DNA of 17,126 bases, taken from JAAAPF01 sp046541805. Its GTDB lineage: Bacteria > Pseudomonadota > Alphaproteobacteria > Geminicoccales > Geminicoccaceae. Under the pieces are notes generated by a model. It was not told the DNA's origin, made no database searches, and was given only the letters and a program-made list of their open reading frames with translations. Shown here in pieces: positions 14,184 to 17,126 of this stretch. The stretch covers positions 1 to 17,126 of the forward strand of contig JBKHCM010000066.1 of assembly GCA_046541805.1 (NCBI GenBank), given 5' to 3'. The position numbers and the translations under genes are program-made. The first letter of the stretch is position 1, and each line of letters opens with the position of its first letter.

Positions 14184-14221
14184 CTCCATGCCTCGTCGCG
14201 AGTGGCATGTCTCGTCGCACA

Positions 14222-14296
14222 TGGAGCGGGCGAAGGGATTCGAACCCTCGACCCCAACCTTGGCAAGGTTGTGCTCTACCCCTGAGCTACGCCCGC
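14222..14296 (-). tRNA. tRNA-Gly (anticodon GCC)
   Basis: The minus strand reads a complete cloverleaf. The acceptor stem is GCGGGCG (14296-14290) paired with CGCCCGC. The D arm is GCTC/GAGC. The anticodon stem is CAACC/GGTTG around TTGCCAA, giving anticodon GCC. The T arm is GAGGG/CCCTT around TTCGAAT. The discriminator T and an encoded CCA end at 14222. GCC reads GGC and GGU, the dominant glycine codons here. No attachment-site duplication or integrase is seen next to it. Confidence 0.97.
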
Positions 14297-14317
14297 CCGC
14301 GTCACGACGTGCGTGGC

Positions 14318-14346
14318 TGGGTAGTCGATGCGGGCGCGTCGTGCAA
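14318..14346 (-). promoter_or_regulatory. Candidate sigma-70 promoter for tRNA-Gly
   Basis: On the minus strand TTGCAC (14346-14341), a 17-nt spacer and TACCCA (14323-14318) lie 22 nt upstream of the tRNA 5' end. The -35 is fair and the -10 weak, but spacing and location fit. Confidence 0.35.
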
Positions 14347-14385
14347 CCCCAGAAATCGCCGGCGCGGCGCGGGCGCGCTCCGCTC

Positions 14386-14414
14386 TTGTAAGGGCGCGCG
14401 CAACCGACCACATT
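14386..14414 (+). promoter_or_regulatory. Weak candidate promoter for the cnoX-LON-Trm112-DUF971 operon
   Basis: TTGTAA (14386-14391), a 17-nt spacer and CACATT (14409-14414) are the best sigma-70-like pair in the 163-nt gap between tRNA-Gly and the thioredoxin gene. The -10 matches only half the consensus. Confidence 0.22.
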
Positions 14415-14459
14415 CGCCGCGCGCGAAGGAGGAATCGCACGGAACCGCGGGGAACGACC

Positions 14460-15398
14460 ATGGCCATCATCGGCGCCAGCGGCAACACGCCGAACACCAC
14501 CGCCACCAGCGCCGGCGACGGCGTCGTCAAGGACGGCACGATCACCACCTTCGCTCAAGACGTCATGCAGGCGTCGCAGCAGGTGCCGGTGCTGGTCGAC
14601 TTCTGGGCGCCGTGGTGCGGACCCTGCAAGCAGCTCACGCCGGTGCTCGAGAAGGTCGTCCGCGGCGCCAAAGGCAAGGTCAAGCTGGTCAAGATCAACA
14701 TCGACGAGAACCCGGAGCTCGCCCAGCAGCTGCGCATCCAGTCGGTGCCGACGGTCTACGCCTTCTGGCAGGGCCAGCCGGTGACCGGCTTCGCCGGCGC
14801 CCAGCCCGAGAGCCAGGTCAAGCAGCTCGTCGACAAGCTGATCGAGACCGCCGGCGGCGGGGGTGCCGGCGAGGAAGGGCCGGACGCCCTCGCGCAGGCC
14901 CAGGCGCTGCTCGAGGAAGGCGATTTCCGCACCGCCGCCGAGGTCTATTCGGCGCTGCTGCAGGAAGAGCCCGAACGGCCCGAGCTCATCGGCGGCTTCG
15001 CCCGCGCGCTCTTGGGGCTCGAGCGGATCGACGACGCCCGCAAGGTCATCGAGCAGGCGCCCGCCAAGGTCTCCCAGCACGCGGAGGTCACCGGCGCCAA
15101 GGCGGCGATCGATCTCGCCGAGACCGCCGGCAAGCTGCGCGACCCGCAGATCGTGGAAGAGGATCTGGCGCGCGACCCCGACGACCACGCCGCGCGCCTG
15201 GAGCTCGCCAACGCGCTCTTTCTGCGCGGCCAGCCCGAAAACGCCATCGAGCAGCTCTTGACCATCGTGCGTCGCGATCGATCTTGGAACGACGACGCGG
15301 CGCGCAAGCGCCTGTTGACCTTCTTCGAGGCGCTCGGCCACACGCATCCGCTGACGGTGCAGGGGCGGCGCAAACTGTCCTCCCTTCTCTTCTCATGA
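14460..15398 (+). CDS. cnoX: Thioredoxin-TPR protein of the CnoX (YbbN) type
   Basis: A cytoplasmic chaperedoxin-type protein: an N-terminal thioredoxin domain fused to a C-terminal TPR-like helical domain. CnoX holds oxidant-damaged proteins and hands them to folding chaperones such as GroEL. The protein is 312 aa. The active site is WCGPC with Cys53 and Cys56, so unlike E. coli CnoX (one cysteine in that motif) it keeps a redox-active pair; the cis-proline is P97 in SVPTVYAF. A Gly-rich linker near residue 135-140 leads into TPR-like helices (ALLEEGDFRTAAEVYSALLQ and onward). ATG 14460 is the only sensible start; GGGGAA is 5 nt upstream, while a stronger AAGGAGGAA sits 25 nt upstream with no conventional start next to it. 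The LON-domain gene follows after 4 nt. Confidence 0.95.
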   Translation: MAIIGASGNTPNTTATSAGDGVVKDGTITTFAQDVMQASQQVPVLVDFWAPWCGPCKQLTPVLEKVVRGAKGKVKLVKINIDENPELAQQLRIQSVPTVYAFWQGQPVTGFAGAQPESQVKQLVDKLIETAGGGGAGEEGPDALAQAQALLEEGDFRTAAEVYSALLQEEPERPELIGGFARALLGLERIDDARKVIEQAPAKVSQHAEVTGAKAAIDLAETAGKLRDPQIVEEDLARDPDDHAARLELANALFLRGQPENAIEQLLTIVRRDRSWNDDAARKRLLTFFEALGHTHPLTVQGRRKLSSLLFS

Positions 15399-15402
15399 CG
15401 TG

Positions 15403-16044
15403 ATGGCCTCGGACACGCTGCCGCAACGCTTCCCCATCTTCCCCTTGCGCGGCGCGCTCTTGCTGCCGGGCGGCAATCTGCCGCTCAACATCTTCGAGCC
15501 GCGCTATCTGCAGATGACCCGCGACGCCATGCAGACCGACAAGGTCATCGGCATGGTGCAGCCGCGCGACGGGACCGGCGCGGAGGAGAGCCCGGCGGTC
15601 TACGCGACGGGGTGCGCGGGGCGGATCACCAGCTTCGAGGAAACCCAGGACGGGCGCTATCTGATCACGCTCACCGGCGTCAGCCGCTTCGAGGTGGTCG
15701 AGGAGCTCGTGACGGTCACGCCCTATCGCCAGGTCGTCGCCGGCTTCGACCGGTTCGGCGTCGATCTCGATCCGGCGCCCGCCGATGCCGCCCGCCGCGC
15801 GCCGCTGATGGAGGCGATGCGTCGCTATTTCGACCGCCAGCGGATCGAGATCGACTGGAACGCGGTCGACCAGGCCCCCTTCGACGGGCTCGTGACCTCG
15901 CTCGCGATGATCTGCCCCTTCACCCCGAGCGAGAAGCAGGCGCTGCTGGAGGCCGCCGACCAGAACGCCCGCCTCGACACGCTGATCGCGCTGATGCGCA
16001 TGCACAGCTTCACCGCGGACGAAGGCCCGTCGGTGCGGCATTGA
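15403..16044 (+). CDS. LON peptidase substrate-binding domain protein
   Basis: A stand-alone Lon N-terminal (LAN/PUA-like) domain, without ATPase or protease parts. Its molecular role is not established; by analogy it may bind unfolded protein segments. The protein is 213 aa, usual for this family. The diagnostic start is FPIFPLRGALLLPGGNLPLN followed by IFEPRYLQM, then IGMVQPRD, a GCAGRITSFEE strand, and GRYLITLTGVSRFEV. The C-terminal half is helical. Start ATG 15403 is 4 nt after the cnoX stop (GTG 15400 is directly adjacent), with no separate Shine-Dalgarno, suggesting coupling. Its neighbour cnoX also deals with damaged proteins, which makes a shared proteostasis role plausible. Confidence 0.92.
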   Translation: MASDTLPQRFPIFPLRGALLLPGGNLPLNIFEPRYLQMTRDAMQTDKVIGMVQPRDGTGAEESPAVYATGCAGRITSFEETQDGRYLITLTGVSRFEVVEELVTVTPYRQVVAGFDRFGVDLDPAPADAARRAPLMEAMRRYFDRQRIEIDWNAVDQAPFDGLVTSLAMICPFTPSEKQALLEAADQNARLDTLIALMRMHSFTADEGPSVRH

Positions 16045-16062
16045 CCCGCTCGAGGACGCGAG

Positions 16063-16344
16063 ATGACCGACAACGCGCAAAGCTCCGACGACACCACGAC
16101 CGGCGCGCGCGGCGCCGAGGGCGCGAGCGACGCCATCGATCCACGGCTGTTGGAGCTTCTGGTCTGCCCGCTCACCAAGCAGGTGCTGCGCTACGACCGT
16201 AAGCGCCAGGAATTGGTGAGCGAGGCCGCGGGCCTCGCCTATCCGATCCGCGACGGCATCCCGATCATGCTGATCGACGAGGCCCGTGTCCTCGGTGAGG
16301 ACGAGGCCATCCCCGACGAGCTCAAGGCCGATCCGGAGCCGTGA
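16063..16344 (+). CDS. Trm112 family protein (YcaR/UPF0434-like)
   Basis: A small protein of 93 aa with an N-terminal extension of about 25 polar residues followed by the compact Trm112 domain: DPRLLELLVCPLTKQVLRYD, then LVSEAAGLAYPIRDGIPIML and DEAR. In eukaryotes and archaea Trm112 is an obligate partner of methyltransferases; the bacterial role is little known. Only the first cysteine of the usual CPxC zinc-type motif remains (CPLT), so it probably does not bind zinc. Start ATG 16063 has GAGGA at 16052-16056. It lies 18 nt after the LON-domain gene. The stop falls in the first copy of a small repeat. Confidence 0.92.
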   Translation: MTDNAQSSDDTTTGARGAEGASDAIDPRLLELLVCPLTKQVLRYDRKRQELVSEAAGLAYPIRDGIPIMLIDEARVLGEDEAIPDELKADPEP

Positions 16345-16385
16345 GCGTCGCCCGTCCGTCCCGAGCCGTGAGCCCCGAGCCGTGA
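16336..16385 (+). repeat. Three copies of GAGCCGTGA between the Trm112 and DUF971 genes
   Basis: GAGCCGTGA occurs at 16336-16344, 16363-16371 and 16377-16385. Copy 1 supplies the Trm112 stop (TGA 16342) and copy 3 supplies the DUF971 start (GTG 16382). Each copy holds a GTG overlapping a TGA, but only the third GTG is in the DUF971 frame. Confidence 0.6.
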
Positions 16386-16759
16386 ACGACGTCAGCGACG
16401 ACGCCCAGCCCTGGCCGGTGGAGATCCGCGTCAAGCGCGCCGAGCGCCGGCTCGAGGTCGACTACGACGACGGCGTCACCATCGACCTGCCGGCCGAGCT
16501 GATGCGGGTCGAGAGCCCGTCCGCCGAGGTCCAGGGCCACCACCTCGCCCAAAAGCGGATCGTGGCGGGCAAGCGCGACGTCGCCATCGTCGCCGTCGAG
16601 CCGGTCGGCAACTACGCCGTGCGGGTGCGCTTCGACGATGGCCACGACACCGGCATCTTCACCTGGCGCTATCTTCGCCAGCTGTTCGCCGAGCGCGAGC
16701 GGCTCTGGAGCGCGTATCTCGAGGCGCTCGAGGCGCGCGGCCTCTCCCGCGACGCCTGA
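16382..16759 (+). CDS. DUF971 protein (gamma-butyrobetaine hydroxylase-like N-terminal domain)
   Basis: A small cytoplasmic protein of 125 aa. The domain is the one found at the N-terminus of gamma-butyrobetaine hydroxylase and as a stand-alone protein in many bacteria; its function alone is unknown. Features are IRVKRAERRLEVDYDDGVTI, DLPAELMRVESPSAEVQGH, VAIVAVEPVGNYAVRVRFDD and the signature GHDTGIFTWRYLRQL. GTG 16382 is taken as the start because it gives the normal family N-terminus and lies in the third GAGCCGTGA copy; there is no good Shine-Dalgarno. It is 37 nt after the Trm112 gene and closes the operon. A short stem (16760-16764 with 16769-16773) follows its stop. Confidence 0.9.
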   Translation: MNDVSDDAQPWPVEIRVKRAERRLEVDYDDGVTIDLPAELMRVESPSAEVQGHHLAQKRIVAGKRDVAIVAVEPVGNYAVRVRFDDGHDTGIFTWRYLRQLFAERERLWSAYLEALEARGLSRDA

Positions 16760-16842
16760 GCGGCCGAGGCCGCGCGACGGCGCAAGCCAGCCGCGAGCCG
16801 GCGGCCGTTGCCGGCCGGTGCCGGCGCTGTCACGACGGCGCC

Positions 16843-17126
16843 ATGAGCGCCCCCGCCGGCCCCGTCGTTCCCGCGCCCGCCGCCGTCTGGCGGCGCCTCG
16901 CGCTGCCGCTCGCCGTCACCCTGCTCGCGCAGATCACCGTCAACGTCGCCCTCTTGAGCGTGGCCGTGCTCGCGCCGGTCATCGCCCCCGATCTCGGCGT
17001 GCCGACGGCGCGGACCGGTCAATTCATCGGCCTCGCCTATCTGGCGGGGGCGCTGACCAGCAGCCGTGCCGGCCGGCTGCTCGCCCCGATCGGTCCGATG
17101 ACCGGCAGTCTGGGCGCGCCCGCCCC
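16843..17126 (+). CDS. MFS transporter, N-terminal part (cut by window edge)
   Basis: The frame is open to the right edge, showing 94 residues. A short Pro/Ala-rich cytoplasmic start is followed by a first membrane helix (LPLAVTLLAQITVNVALLSV, extending to about residue 50), a loop with DLGVPTARTGQF, and a second helix (IGLAYLAGALTSS) with a following basic GRLL segment. This helix-loop-helix pattern is that of Major Facilitator Superfamily proteins. The substrate cannot be told from this part. ATG 16843 lacks a clear Shine-Dalgarno. It lies 83 nt after the DUF971 gene and may be separately transcribed. Confidence 0.72.
   Translation, partial: MSAPAGPVVPAPAAVWRRLALPLAVTLLAQITVNVALLSVAVLAPVIAPDLGVPTARTGQFIGLAYLAGALTSSRAGRLLAPIGPMTGSLGAPA

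Noticed and set aside
14161..14220. Longer AI-2E-family protein starting at ATG 14220
   Set aside because: The extra 20 codons would translate the tRNA terminator hairpin and T-run, giving an unconvincing N-terminus (RHGGGRGAAFF), so this is better read as an untranslated terminator.
14222..14296. tRNA-Gly as an integration site for a mobile element
   Set aside because: No integrase, no duplicated tRNA 3' end and no change in composition are visible on either side within the window.
1..17126. CRISPR array, insertion sequence, toxin-antitoxin or phage module
   Set aside because: No regularly spaced repeats, transposase or integrase motifs, paired small toxin-antitoxin genes or phage structural genes were recognised on either strand.

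Overview
The window looks like chromosomal DNA from a very GC-rich alphaproteobacterium, probably of the Rhodospirillales type. The clues are very strong G/C preference at third codon positions, many GTG and TTG starts, an Usg-family gene, the block nadD-rsfS-rlmH, and the block CnoX-type thioredoxin - LON-domain protein - Trm112-like protein - DUF971 protein. This placement is inference from gene content; no rRNA is present. I see no insertion sequence, phage gene, CRISPR array or defence island. Most of the window is ordinary housekeeping and accessory chromosome.

Layout. At the left edge a membrane-anchored AsmA-like gene (minus, cut by the window edge) and glnE (plus) run head to head with overlapping 5' ends. 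glnE is followed by a one-cysteine Bcp peroxiredoxin and a small-molecule O-methyltransferase, all on the plus strand. Next come a minus-strand pair (polysaccharide deacetylase, then a ZIP-type metal transporter), a GNAT acetyltransferase (plus), and an SLC13/DASS-type anion permease (minus) whose 3' end overlaps the GNAT gene. A tight plus-strand operon follows: proA, nadD, rsfS, rlmH (proline synthesis, NAD synthesis, ribosome silencing, 23S rRNA methylation). proB is not next to proA here.

Right half. usg, an alanine/serine-glyoxylate aminotransferase, an AI-2E-family membrane protein and tRNA-Gly(GCC) all lie on the minus strand. The tRNA has a clear intrinsic terminator. The plus strand then carries the CnoX-type thioredoxin, the LON-domain protein, the Trm112-like protein and the DUF971 protein as one closely packed operon, and the window ends inside an MFS transporter.

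Most interesting signals: (1) a CIRCE-like inverted repeat with the canonical 9-nt spacer, plus an RpoH-like promoter, upstream of usg, suggesting heat-shock control of this poorly characterised gene; (2) overlapping divergent starts of glnE and the AsmA-like gene; (3) a deacetylase whose best ribosome-binding site points to an ATC or CTG start; (4) an AT-richer patch in nadD that reads as an internal promoter for rsfS-rlmH; (5) a hairpin with the rsfS stop codon as its loop and the first base of the rlmH start in its stem.
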